From Candidatus Rifleibacterium amylolyticum (GTDB lineage Bacteria > Muiribacteriota > Ozemobacteria > Ozemobacterales > Ozemobacteraceae), in NCBI GenBank assembly GCA_009917695.1, contig JAACJG010000004.1, positions 124,001 to 188,000 on the forward strand: DNA of 64,000 nt. Reading direction: 5' to 3'. The first letter of the stretch is position 1. Each line of letters starts with the position of its first letter. The notes under the pieces were generated by a model, which saw only the letters and a list, made by a program, of their open reading frames with translations, did no database searches and was not told where the DNA came from. The position numbers and the translations under genes were made by a program. Shown here in pieces: positions 1-7,548 of this stretch.

Positions 1-2505
1 CCCAAGGGCATAATGCTCAGCCATAAGGCATTCATTGCATCGATAGAACTTGGTCTGAAGATTTCAGATTACCATCGCGATGACCGCATGCTGACTCTGC
101 TGCCCTTTACCCACGTTTTTTCACTCGTCGATGCCGGCCTGGTCATGCTTGGCTGTCATTCGACGCTGGTCGTCTGCAACAGTTTCAATCCGGCAGAGAT
201 CATTCCGGTAATGATGAAGTATCGAATTACTTATGTCATGGCAGTGCCTCGCCTCGCCGATCTTTTCGCTTTCGGGCTCATGCAGAAGCCTGAGCTCAAG
301 TTTGCTGGCATTACCATGATCATTGGCGGCGCGGCGCCGCGCGCCCAGGTCATGCAACTGCTTAATTCTCGTGGAATAAGAACTTTTCAGGGATTCGGCA
401 TGACCGAAACCGCGGCCGGCGTGTTGATTGGCCATAACTGTCCTCTTGAAGCCGTCGGAAAGGCCCAGCATGGCGTGAAGGTTATGATCGACAAGCCGGT
501 TAATGGAGTCGGCGAGCTGTTGATAGCGACTCCGACAATTTTTTCAGGCGTTTTCGGGCAGCCGGAGCTAGATCAGGAAATGTTTACCGGTGAATTCTTC
601 AAGACCGGCGATATCGCCCAGATCGACAAAGAGGGTTTTGTTTACATTCGCGGCCGCGCCAAAGAGGTGATCATCTCGGCTTCTGGTTTGAACGTTTATC
701 CTGATGAGCTTGAACTGAGACTGGGAACTCTTCCATATGCCGAAGAATTTGTAGTATTCGGTCTCTGCGAAGCCGGTCTTGAGATTCCAGCCCTCGCCAT
801 GCTTGGGCGAAACGAGTTTTTTAAGGATTACAGCGTCGGCAAAGAACAGGAATACGTAGAAGACGACATTCGCAAACGAGTTGCCGAATGGCCGGAAGCC
901 GAACGTATTCGAAAGGTGTTCATTGTTGATAAACCGCTGCCCCGTTCAGCCAGCGCCAAAATCAAGCGCTTCGAAGTAGCGGCGATGTTCAGCCCGGAAG
1001 CTGCCACGAAGAACCGGCAGGCCGAGCGCTCTACGCCAGCGGCTAAAGCTGCTGATAACAGGGAAACCATCGATGCCTTCGTACATGAAGTTGCTGCATT
1101 TCTTAATGTAGATCCTGATAAATTCGAGCTTACCAGTCGTCTCGACTCTTTTATGCAGCTTGATTCGCTGGGCGTGATCGCGATGCTGATCAAGCTTGAA
1201 CAGCGTTTCAGTGTGTCGTTTCGCGAGTTGATCGGCACTTCGATCGAAACTTTCGAAGAGCTTTATAAGTTTTTTGCCGACCAGGCAAGCCCTGAGAATA
1301 TCGAAAAAGCTGCAAATGGCACTTCTCCGGTTCCGGGTTTGCCGCCGCTGCTCGACTTTTCACCGGTTGCTCTTGAACAACGCCAGAAATTCGTGCGCGA
1401 ACAGTCCGGGTTTAACGATTTTAACCTGCCGGTACCGCAAGATCCGGCAGCGTTCACAGGCAATATCGAGGGGTTTACCGGCTTTGTTCAGGTGCCGGTC
1501 GGTCTCTGTGGTCCGCTCAAGGTTCTCGGTACCTACGCCGAGGGCGAATTCTTCGTGCCGATGGCGACGACTGAAGGCGCGCTGGTTTCTTCAGTATCGC
1601 GTGGTTGCCAGGTAATCACACTGTCAGGTGGCGCTCAGGTGCGCATGGTCGATGAAGGCGTTGTTCGCACGCCGGTGTTTGTGCTCAAAGACCTCGAACA
1701 GCTAGAAAAATTCAGCACCTGGGTCAGCGATAACTTTGCCAAAATCGCGCGCTCGGCCGAGAGCACCACCAGTCACGGCAAACTCAAGGCGATCGAGCCC
1801 TTTCCGATCGGCAGCACGATGGTTTTACGCTTCAACTACTCGACAGGCGATGCGTCCGGTCAGAACATGACCACTATCGCTACACGCAACGCTGTCGATT
1901 ATATTCTCGAAAATTACCCTGGCAAGATCAGAGAGTGGTTTCTTGAATCGAATCTGTCGGGAGACAAAAAGATCAATGCGGTCAACTTTACCCGCACTCG
2001 TGGTAAAAAGCTGGTTGCGCAGTGTCTTATTCCTGCCCGCATCGTTGAAAGCATGCTGCATTCGACGCCGCAGCAGATGTGTCGTCTGGCTGAGCTGGCC
2101 ATGGTGACCTCGATGCAGGCCCACTCATTCGGTATGCAGGCGCATTACGCCAACACTCTGGCTGCCGTCTATATTGCGGCCGGTCAGGACCCAGCCTGTG
2201 TCGCCGAGTCTGCTGCCGGTATCACCAGTTTGCAGCTTGTCGATGGCGATCTGCAGATCAGCGTCACGCTGCCGGGTATCATGGTCGGAACTGTCGGCGG
2301 TGGCACCCGCCTGCCGACGCAGAATCACTGCCTGCACATGATGGGCTGCGCCGGCGCCGGCAAAGCCGGAAAATTCGCCGAAATTCTCGCCGCTGCGGTT
2401 CTTGCCGGTGAAATCTCGATCATCGGTGCCATGGCTTCAGATGAGTTTACCCAGGCCCATGCTCGTTACGGTCGTTCAGGTGGCCTGAAGGGCAAAGGGG
2501 CATAA
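1..2505 (+). CDS. Acyl/aryl-CoA synthetase - acyl carrier protein - HMG-CoA reductase fusion (5' partial)
   Basis: The reading frame is open from base 1 and its first residues, PKGIMLSHK, are the core of the AMP-binding signature. The gene therefore starts left of the window and the ATG at 13 is internal. Three modules follow. The rest of an adenylate-forming enzyme carries GFGMTE, KTGD, GRAKEVI and the terminal lysine region SASAKIKR (to about nt 1000). A carrier domain has LDSLG with the phosphopantetheine serine at 1165-1167. A class I-type HMG-CoA reductase domain starts near nt 1450 and keeps all four catalytic positions: Glu in MATTEG (nt 1573), Lys in GDKK (1966), Asp in GQD (2188) and a C-terminal His (2458), plus the nucleotide loop GDASGQN. 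The usual ENVIG substrate loop reads EGFTG. Known chemistry suggests acid activation, tethering to the carrier and NAD(P)H reduction of the thioester. The substrate is unknown. The formyltransferase follows after one base. Confidence 0.85.
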   Translation, partial: PKGIMLSHKAFIASIELGLKISDYHRDDRMLTLLPFTHVFSLVDAGLVMLGCHSTLVVCNSFNPAEIIPVMMKYRITYVMAVPRLADLFAFGLMQKPELKFAGITMIIGGAAPRAQVMQLLNSRGIRTFQGFGMTETAAGVLIGHNCPLEAVGKAQHGVKVMIDKPVNGVGELLIATPTIFSGVFGQPELDQEMFTGEFFKTGDIAQIDKEGFVYIRGRAKEVIISASGLNVYPDELELRLGTLPYAEEFVVFGLCEAGLEIPALAMLGRNEFFKDYSVGKEQEYVEDDIRKRVAEWPEAERIRKVFIVDKPLPRSASAKIKRFEVAAMFSPEAATKNRQAERSTPAAKAADNRETIDAFVHEVAAFLNVDPDKFELTSRLDSFMQLDSLGVIAMLIKLEQRFSVSFRELIGTSIETFEELYKFFADQASPENIEKAANGTSPVPGLPPLLDFSPVALEQRQKFVREQSGFNDFNLPVPQDPAAFTGNIEGFTGFVQVPVGLCGPLKVLGTYAEGEFFVPMATTEGALVSSVSRGCQVITLSGGAQVRMVDEGVVRTPVFVLKDLEQLEKFSTWVSDNFAKIARSAESTTSHGKLKAIEPFPIGSTMVLRFNYSTGDASGQNMTTIATRNAVDYILENYPGKIREWFLESNLSGDKKINAVNFTRTRGKKLVAQCLIPARIVESMLHSTPQQMCRLAELAMVTSMQAHSFGMQAHYANTLAAVYIAAGQDPACVAESAAGITSLQLVDGDLQISVTLPGIMVGTVGGGTRLPTQNHCLHMMGCAGAGKAGKFAEILAAAVLAGEISIIGAMASDEFTQAHARYGRSGGLKGKGA

Positions 2506-2506
2506 C

Positions 2507-3265
2507 ATGAAAGTTATATATGTGACATCAGATGTTACCTATGTAAAAGACAACTATCTGTCGCTGGTCGATCGCGTCACCGACCCGGCCAATCTGCCGG
2601 CAGGAGTCGAAGTTGCCGCCGTGATAATACTGAAAGTGCCCGAAAAGCTGCTGCTGAAAAACATCATCGGTTTGCAGCTGATCGGCGCGCCACGCTTCAG
2701 TTTCGCTTTGCTGCGCAACATGATGCAGTCGCGCATCAATGATCCGCGCGTCAAAGTGCTCGAAGAACGTGGAATCAAAATCTTTCGCTGTTCAAGCGTC
2801 AATCAGCCGGCAGCTCTACAGTTCATCAGCGATCTTAAGCCTGATCTGATGGTCAACATGCGCACCCGCAATATTTATAAAAAACCGGTGCTGGATCTGC
2901 CAAAGATCGGATGCATCAACATTCATCACGGTCTGCTGCCCGATAATCGTGGCACCATGTGTGACCTCTGGGCCTGGATCGAAGGCCGCCCGGTCGGCTT
3001 TTCAATCCACTGGATGAACGAAAAGATCGACGACGGCGATATAATCGACCGCTGCGAGGTTGACGTTAAGGGCTGTCGCTCTTATATCGAGATTCCCTAC
3101 AGGTCAAGCCAGGTTGAAGCTGATTGCCTGCTGCGCAATCTCGCCCGCATAAAGCGCGAAGGCCACTTCGTCGGCATTCCGAACCGTACCGAGAATATCA
3201 ATTACACACGCACGCCGTCGCCGGCAAAGCTGCTGGAAATCCGCCGCCGCGGACTGAAGTTGTAA
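2507..3265 (+). CDS. Formyltransferase family protein (Fmt/PurN-like fold)
   Basis: The 252-residue protein has the N10-formyltetrahydrofolate transferase core. Around residues 136-180 it shows INIHHGLLP, RGTMCDLWA, and IDDGDII, supplying the Asn, His and Asp of the family's catalytic triad. The usual HPSLLP is HHGLLP here. It lacks the C-terminal tRNA-binding domain of methionyl-tRNA formyltransferase, so it more likely formylates an amine on a small molecule or sugar. The ATG follows the stop of the synthetase-reductase fusion by one base, with an AAAGGGGC-like ribosome site inside the upstream gene, which indicates translational coupling and a shared pathway. The acceptor substrate cannot be read from the sequence. 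Confidence 0.8.
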   Translation: MKVIYVTSDVTYVKDNYLSLVDRVTDPANLPAGVEVAAVIILKVPEKLLLKNIIGLQLIGAPRFSFALLRNMMQSRINDPRVKVLEERGIKIFRCSSVNQPAALQFISDLKPDLMVNMRTRNIYKKPVLDLPKIGCINIHHGLLPDNRGTMCDLWAWIEGRPVGFSIHWMNEKIDDGDIIDRCEVDVKGCRSYIEIPYRSSQVEADCLLRNLARIKREGHFVGIPNRTENINYTRTPSPAKLLEIRRRGLKL

Positions 3266-3276
3266 GAGCTTTTTCC

Positions 3277-3292
3277 GCAGATTGCGCCGATT
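3277..3292. repeat. Copy 1 of a 16-nt dispersed intergenic repeat
   Basis: The sequence gcagattgcgccgatt lies just after the formyltransferase stop, inside a run of CGCAGA-like units. An identical 16-mer occurs at 14817-14832, also intergenic and also beside the lipid/export genes. Two exact copies are seen; function is unknown. Confidence 0.5.
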
Positions 3293-3342
3293 TTCGCAGA
3301 TAAAAGCGGGTCGTTGCCAATAGGCTCGCTGATGTGATAGCT

Positions 3343-3546
3343 TCAGAACAGTAGAAACAGAAGCGTTAATAGTTCTCCGCCGGCAACACTTTCGCTGATG
3401 TCGCTGAAAAGCTTTGCGGTCGCCCCAGAAGTGATATCGAGACATTGCTTGAAGATCGCAGCAGTTTCCAGCAGCCCGAATATTGATAAAAGGCTGCCAA
3501 GAGCGGTTATGGCGACTATCAGAGTTGTTATAAGGATTTCCAGCAT
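3343..3546 (-). CDS. Small hydrophobic membrane protein (67 aa)
   Basis: This short protein begins with MLEILITTLIVAI, a strongly hydrophobic segment. A polar middle follows (residues about 32-55), and it ends in LLTLLFLLF. An AGGAAA ribosome site lies about eight bases before the ATG. It is the second of two tiny minus-strand membrane proteins (the other is at 3644-3823), separated by 97 bases and probably on one transcript. I recognise no family. It could be a small regulatory membrane peptide or a hydrophobic toxin-like peptide. That it is translated is an inference from the ribosome site and composition. Confidence 0.5.
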   Translation of the reverse strand: MLEILITTLIVAITALGSLLSIFGLLETAAIFKQCLDITSGATAKLFSDISESVAGGELLTLLFLLF

Positions 3547-3643
3547 CTGAGTTTTCCTGTTTATATCTCAGTAGACATACAAATTGAACAGCCAGGCTGT
3601 TCATATGCTGCGATAATCAAACCTTGCCGGTTCTGGCGATGAA

Positions 3644-3823
3644 TCAGCCGAGCAGGCTCATGATCTGAATAATAATTTCCAGAATGTCGAGGATGTCCAG
3701 CAGAACCTTGAGCGATTTGCCGAGAAACCAGAGTCCGGCAGTAAGCCCGGTGAAGAAGCTGCTGGGGCCAACGACCATCATTATCAGGCCGGCAAGTGTA
3801 AGACAGACGTATATGGCAAGCAT
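3644..3823 (-). CDS. Small hydrophobic membrane protein (59 aa)
   Basis: The reading frame starts MLAIYVCLTLAGLIMMVVG and ends in an amphipathic stretch (residues about 38-59) rich in Leu, Ile and Asp. A textbook AAGGAGGA ribosome site sits six bases before the ATG, the strongest argument that this short frame is translated. A plausible promoter is at 3877-3904. It pairs with the 67-residue hydrophobic protein downstream. No family is recognised. One transmembrane segment plus an amphipathic helix resembles many small stress-associated membrane peptides, but no function can be assigned. Confidence 0.6.
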   Translation of the reverse strand: MLAIYVCLTLAGLIMMVVGPSSFFTGLTAGLWFLGKSLKVLLDILDILEIIIQIMSLLG

Positions 3824-3876
3824 CTGGTTCCTCCTTTTCCTGATTCTGGTTTGCTAAGCAGGTGTCGTCTTATACT

Positions 3877-3904
3877 ATTCTATTGGCAAGCTGATTAGTA
3901 GCAA
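3877..3904 (-). promoter_or_regulatory. Putative sigma70-like promoter for the small membrane proteins
   Basis: On the minus strand TTGCTA is followed by a 16-base spacer and TAGAAT, about 55 bases upstream of the ATG at 3823. The -10 matches 5 of 6 and the -35 matches 4 of 6 consensus bases. Confidence 0.35.
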
Positions 3905-4011
3905 CCGGCATGCCAGACATGAATCCTTTGTTGACAGGCATTTTGAAAATTCAGGTGCGACCATTTTGTCGTCTGATGTGTCATTTGCATGCTGCAAAGG
4001 GCATTTTTGCG

Positions 4012-5409
4012 TCAATGTTCCGCGTTTTTTGCCTGTTGCACAGAATAAACTCGAAAGCGTGAGGCAATTCCCTTCAGCTCCTCATCACGATGCTTGATTT
4101 TGCATTTTTGTCGTTTAAGAAGCGGCCTTATAGTTTCGTCTTCATACACTGCCCCTGAAATCAGTATTTCGTGTTCGCTGCTCTTCGACTGAACGCGGGC
4201 GGCAATGTTTACGGTTCTGCCGAAAAAATCGAGACTTCGATTGCTGGTAACAGTGATTGCCGGGCCGCGATGCAGTCCGATTTTTACTTCGACATCCTGA
4301 AGCTTGTTCTCCTGATTGAGGCGCCAGAACTCTTTCTGAATCTTCAGCGCCGCCGCCACCGCTTCTGCATTAACAGAAAAAGAAGCCATGACAGCATCTC
4401 CGATAGTTTTTACAATGCCGCCATTATATTCTTTTATGATCTCTGTCATTACGTCAAAGTGCTTCTGAACCAGAGAATACGCAGCGCTGTCGCCAAGTCG
4501 TTCGTACATCGCGGTAGAGCCTTTTATGTCGGTAAACATCAGCGTGATGCTTTTAACCGCAAACGATACATCTTCGCGCAAGAATTCTCCGGCAAAGAGA
4601 TCCTTAAAATCCTGCAGACCTGTTATATAGGATGCACTGACAAAATTATGTACCGGTTTGCGGGGCAGTATCAGAAACCCGTTCATGCCTTCAAACTCGG
4701 CTTTTACGCTGAATTCGACGCGCCCCTGCTTCAGAATCAGATTTTTCTGATCAGGTTCGCTTTTTTTGTTAAAAGTCAGGCTCACCTTTTGTACAGAAGG
4801 TGAAAGCTCATCTAGAACAGTTATTGTGCCAGAATTTTCAAGAAAGGAGGGAAGATGGAAAATGTATTCGCCTGGCAGAAAGTCGCCGGCAGCCTTTGTG
4901 GTCTTGCCGCCATAGATGCAGCAACCAACGGTAAACCTGCGCTTTTCCCGCTCCAGTATGGCATCGAGAAATTGCATTTTTCCCTGAAAATCGAGTTCGC
5001 TCCAGCATTTATAATCAATCTTACGAATATTGGGATTGACCGTGAAGGTCACCTCAACCTGATCAGAAAAATCGAGCTGCCAGTCTATTTCACATAGAGC
5101 GCAATGTGCCTTTTGCTGCAGACCCATCAGGTGCTTGTGAAACACCGGTATTCCCTTGCATGAAGGACAATGAATATCCCAGTTAAGATCCATGATACCA
5201 AGGCGAGCGGCATACAAAAATCCCTGTATGGCTTCGGCTCTGCTTATTCCAGACTGTTCAGCCACCCTGAAAACGTTGATCTTGTAACAGTCAAAGTCAT
5301 TACCGTCAGTGATCAGATTTTTTATGATTTCAAAAGTCGCAGCGGAACATTTGGAGTTATTCAGCTCAGTCAGCAGCTTTTGAGCGGTTCTGGAAATCTT
5401 GTATTTCAT
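4012..5409 (-). CDS. Class III adenylate/guanylate cyclase with N-terminal winged-helix-like and zinc-binding region
   Basis: The C-terminal ~190 residues form a class III nucleotide cyclase. LMFTDIKGST (residue ~290) gives the first metal-binding Asp, KTIGDAVMASF gives the second, and the substrate/transition-state region lies around GRTVNIAARVQ. The N-terminal third looks like a helical DNA-binding-type segment followed by two CxxC pairs (CPSCKG and CALCE), probably a zinc ribbon. The middle is a DUF5939-like region. No membrane segment is evident, so it is probably cytoplasmic. The ribosome site GAGG precedes the ATG by eight bases. The product (cAMP or cGMP) cannot be told by eye. It stands alone on the minus strand within the lipid/export region. 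Confidence 0.85.
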   Translation of the reverse strand: MKYKISRTAQKLLTELNNSKCSAATFEIIKNLITDGNDFDCYKINVFRVAEQSGISRAEAIQGFLYAARLGIMDLNWDIHCPSCKGIPVFHKHLMGLQQKAHCALCEIDWQLDFSDQVEVTFTVNPNIRKIDYKCWSELDFQGKMQFLDAILEREKRRFTVGCCIYGGKTTKAAGDFLPGEYIFHLPSFLENSGTITVLDELSPSVQKVSLTFNKKSEPDQKNLILKQGRVEFSVKAEFEGMNGFLILPRKPVHNFVSASYITGLQDFKDLFAGEFLREDVSFAVKSITLMFTDIKGSTAMYERLGDSAAYSLVQKHFDVMTEIIKEYNGGIVKTIGDAVMASFSVNAEAVAAALKIQKEFWRLNQENKLQDVEVKIGLHRGPAITVTSNRSLDFFGRTVNIAARVQSKSSEHEILISGAVYEDETIRPLLKRQKCKIKHRDEELKGIASRFRVYSVQQAKNAEH

Positions 5410-5624
5410 GTTTTAAACCTCGCAAGTTTTTCATGATCTCATGCGCTGCAGGTTATTTTACCATTCCATATCAGATTAAGTTACGAAAAAAATCATAACG
5501 AAACTTTCCTGGAAGTGTTATAAAAAGCAATCAGGCTGAAAACCGAAGCTATATTGAGAGCTGTAGATAACGCATCCGGCAGGGAACTCCTGTATCGACT
5601 GACGCTGAATGGAGAACTTTTAAA

Positions 5625-6350
5625 ATGAGCGATAAAGAATATGAAAAATATCTCAATGAGGTCAGAGAGCGTCTGGCCGCTTATCCGAATGTTAAGCCCG
5701 GCAATCATTACAATTCTCCTACTCCGACACTAGGTCTGTCTGTGCCTCAATCAAGGGCTGCGCTCAAGGCCGGCTACAACTTCCTGAAACTGCCTGCCGA
5801 AAAAGTTCTGCAGGCTTTCGATCACATCTGGTTCAATGCCGTATTTTTTGAGGAAATGAGTCAGTCGATTTATTATTACGAAAAGAAATCGCTTTCCCAA
5901 GACCAGTTCAGAGCCATTTCGCGCTGGATCGACCGTTGTGACAACTGGGCGCACAGCGACGGGCTTTCTTCTATTTATGCTCTGGCTCTCGAAGAAAATC
6001 CCGACCTTGTTCTGCCGGTTCTGCAAAACTGGAACAGCTCTGACAACCCCTGGAAACGCCGCCAGTCTGTAGTCAGCCTGCTGTATTACTCCCGGGCCCG
6101 CAAGAAGGTGCAGCCTTTTGAGGTCATGATCGGACTGGTGCAAGCTTTGCTGCGCGATAATGACTATTACGTCCAGAAGGGTGTGGGCTGGACATTGCGC
6201 GAACTCTACAACCGTTATCAGGAAAGAACTCTCAGATTTATCAGCGATAACGTAAATGTCATTTCGCCCGCCGCCTGGCAGGCCACTACTGAAAAGCTGT
6301 CAGTCTCGACAAAAAAACAGCTGCTTGAACAGAGGCGCGGCAACAGATAG
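5625..6350 (+). CDS. AlkD-like DNA alkylation repair protein (HEAT-like repeats)
   Basis: The 241-residue all-helical protein matches the DNA alkylation repair family. IDRCDNWAHSDGLS (about residues 103-116) corresponds to the family's NWDLCDS motif with its catalytic Asp. NPWKRRQSVVSL and VQKGVGWTLRE match the conserved helices that bind the DNA backbone. Family members excise N3- and N7-alkylated purines as monofunctional glycosylases. The ATG has a GGAG site about ten bases upstream. No functional link with the neighbouring lipid genes is apparent. Confidence 0.8.
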   Translation: MSDKEYEKYLNEVRERLAAYPNVKPGNHYNSPTPTLGLSVPQSRAALKAGYNFLKLPAEKVLQAFDHIWFNAVFFEEMSQSIYYYEKKSLSQDQFRAISRWIDRCDNWAHSDGLSSIYALALEENPDLVLPVLQNWNSSDNPWKRRQSVVSLLYYSRARKKVQPFEVMIGLVQALLRDNDYYVQKGVGWTLRELYNRYQERTLRFISDNVNVISPAAWQATTEKLSVSTKKQLLEQRRGNR

Positions 6351-6590
6351 CATACGAGCTGATCTGTTAATCATGATGCGGTCTTAAGCCTGTCTGCATC
6401 ATATTTATATGGCGAGATTTTCAGCTGGAACCCCTGAATAAACAAACTATTGTCAGGGTACGGGTTGCGTGTTAAGCTGATGCGTGATTCTGCACCCAGG
6501 AATATAGATTTGGATTACATATAACCTGATTACCCGGGGGCACAAATTTTTTTGTGCCCCTGCTGATATGACCTCGCTACAGGAGGAAAT
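6351..6590 (+). other. Intergenic region before the UbiA-like gene
   Basis: This 240-base region carries no convincing open frame. Its main structure is the perfect hairpin at 6537-6560, and an ACAGGAGGAA ribosome site ends just before the next ATG. I saw no clear promoter. Confidence 0.5.
6537..6560 (+). promoter_or_regulatory. Perfect 10-bp hairpin in the leader of the UbiA-like gene
   Basis: GGGGCACAAA and TTTGTGCCCC form a perfect stem around a TTTT loop, ending 30 bases before the ATG at 6591. No U-tract follows, so it is not a typical terminator. It could be the end of an upstream transcript, a leader structure or an operator. Confidence 0.5.
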
Positions 6591-7511
6591 ATGGCATTTG
6601 TCAGAAGATGGTGGCAGTTCCTTAAGGAACGCCACGAGCCTTTCAGCATTACTTTGATGGTCGCTATTTTCTTTGCGGCCGTCGCCTTTGTCGCCTATCA
6701 GCCAGGGGTACACGCGCCACCATGCTGGAAGCGTCTGGCCGCAGGTTTTGCGATTGTCTGGTTGATATTTTTGCACATGCGCATGTTTGACGAAGTCAAA
6801 GACTATGATGTCGATCGTGAACACAACCCGGAACGCCCGCTGGCACGAGGTTTGATCAGCGTTGGTGAATTCTCGGCGATGACCATGCTGGTGCTCGCGG
6901 TCGAGATTGGGCTGGCTGGCATCATGCGATGGCCGATGTTGCCGGCTTATATGATGGTTCTCTGCTTCACTCTGCTGATGCGCATGGAATTCTTCGTCGG
7001 TGACTGGATGCGCCCGAAGCTCGAACTCTATGCGATTACCCATACCTTTTCGGCAGCCATGATCAGCATGCTGATTCACAGCATTGTCTGTTTTTCTGAT
7101 TTTGCCGGCGCCGACCGCGGTATGCTGCTTTATGCACTCGGAAACTGGTTCGTTTTCAATGTTTTCGAATTCGGCCGCAAAACCTTTGCCGTCGAAGAAG
7201 AGCGCGAAGGCGTCGAATCGTATTCGAACCGGCTCAAACCAATTGGCGCAGTTCTTCTGCTGCTGGTCAACATTGCACTGGCCTATGCCGCTTTTTATTA
7301 TGTTGCAGTCAGCAAGTTTACAGCTGTTGCCGACTGGCGACTGCTGGCTCCGGCCGGCGCGGTTTCGCTGCTGGTCGCTGTAATAGGCCTGATTTACGCG
7401 GCAAAGCCGGTTCTGGCTAACGCAAAGCTGTATCGCGGCGTCGTGACCTTGTATCTGCTGGCTTATCCGGCAACAATAGCCGGAGCAGTCTATCTGCTGG
7501 TTTATCGATAA
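6591..7511 (+). CDS. UbiA-like prenyltransferase (integral membrane)
   Basis: A polytopic membrane protein of 306 residues with about eight hydrophobic segments. After the second segment it shows FDEVKDYDVDREHNPERPLARG, matching the first Asp-rich prenyl-diphosphate-binding motif and the RP signature of the UbiA superfamily. The second Asp-rich motif is not clear: the matching loop contains GRKTFAVEEEREG, with Glu in place of most Asp. Family members transfer a prenyl group to an aromatic or lipid acceptor at the membrane. A strong AGGAGG ribosome site precedes the ATG. It leads a co-directional run with the swivel kinase, the RND exporter and the BtaA-like transferase, so it probably modifies the same product. 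Confidence 0.75.
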   Translation: MAFVRRWWQFLKERHEPFSITLMVAIFFAAVAFVAYQPGVHAPPCWKRLAAGFAIVWLIFLHMRMFDEVKDYDVDREHNPERPLARGLISVGEFSAMTMLVLAVEIGLAGIMRWPMLPAYMMVLCFTLLMRMEFFVGDWMRPKLELYAITHTFSAAMISMLIHSIVCFSDFAGADRGMLLYALGNWFVFNVFEFGRKTFAVEEEREGVESYSNRLKPIGAVLLLLVNIALAYAAFYYVAVSKFTAVADWRLLAPAGAVSLLVAVIGLIYAAKPVLANAKLYRGVVTLYLLAYPATIAGAVYLLVYR

Positions 7512-7548
7512 TATCTAAGCACTAACTCTGAAGGATAGGGGAAACAGG

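Noticed and set aside
13-15. ATG at 13 as the true start of the first gene
   Set aside because: The frame is open to base 1 and the residues before it (PKGI) belong to the AMP-binding motif, so the gene begins outside the window.
4171-4803. Plus-strand open frame of 210 codons
   Set aside because: It lies antisense to the cyclase domain, whose metal-binding motifs confirm the minus-strand gene.
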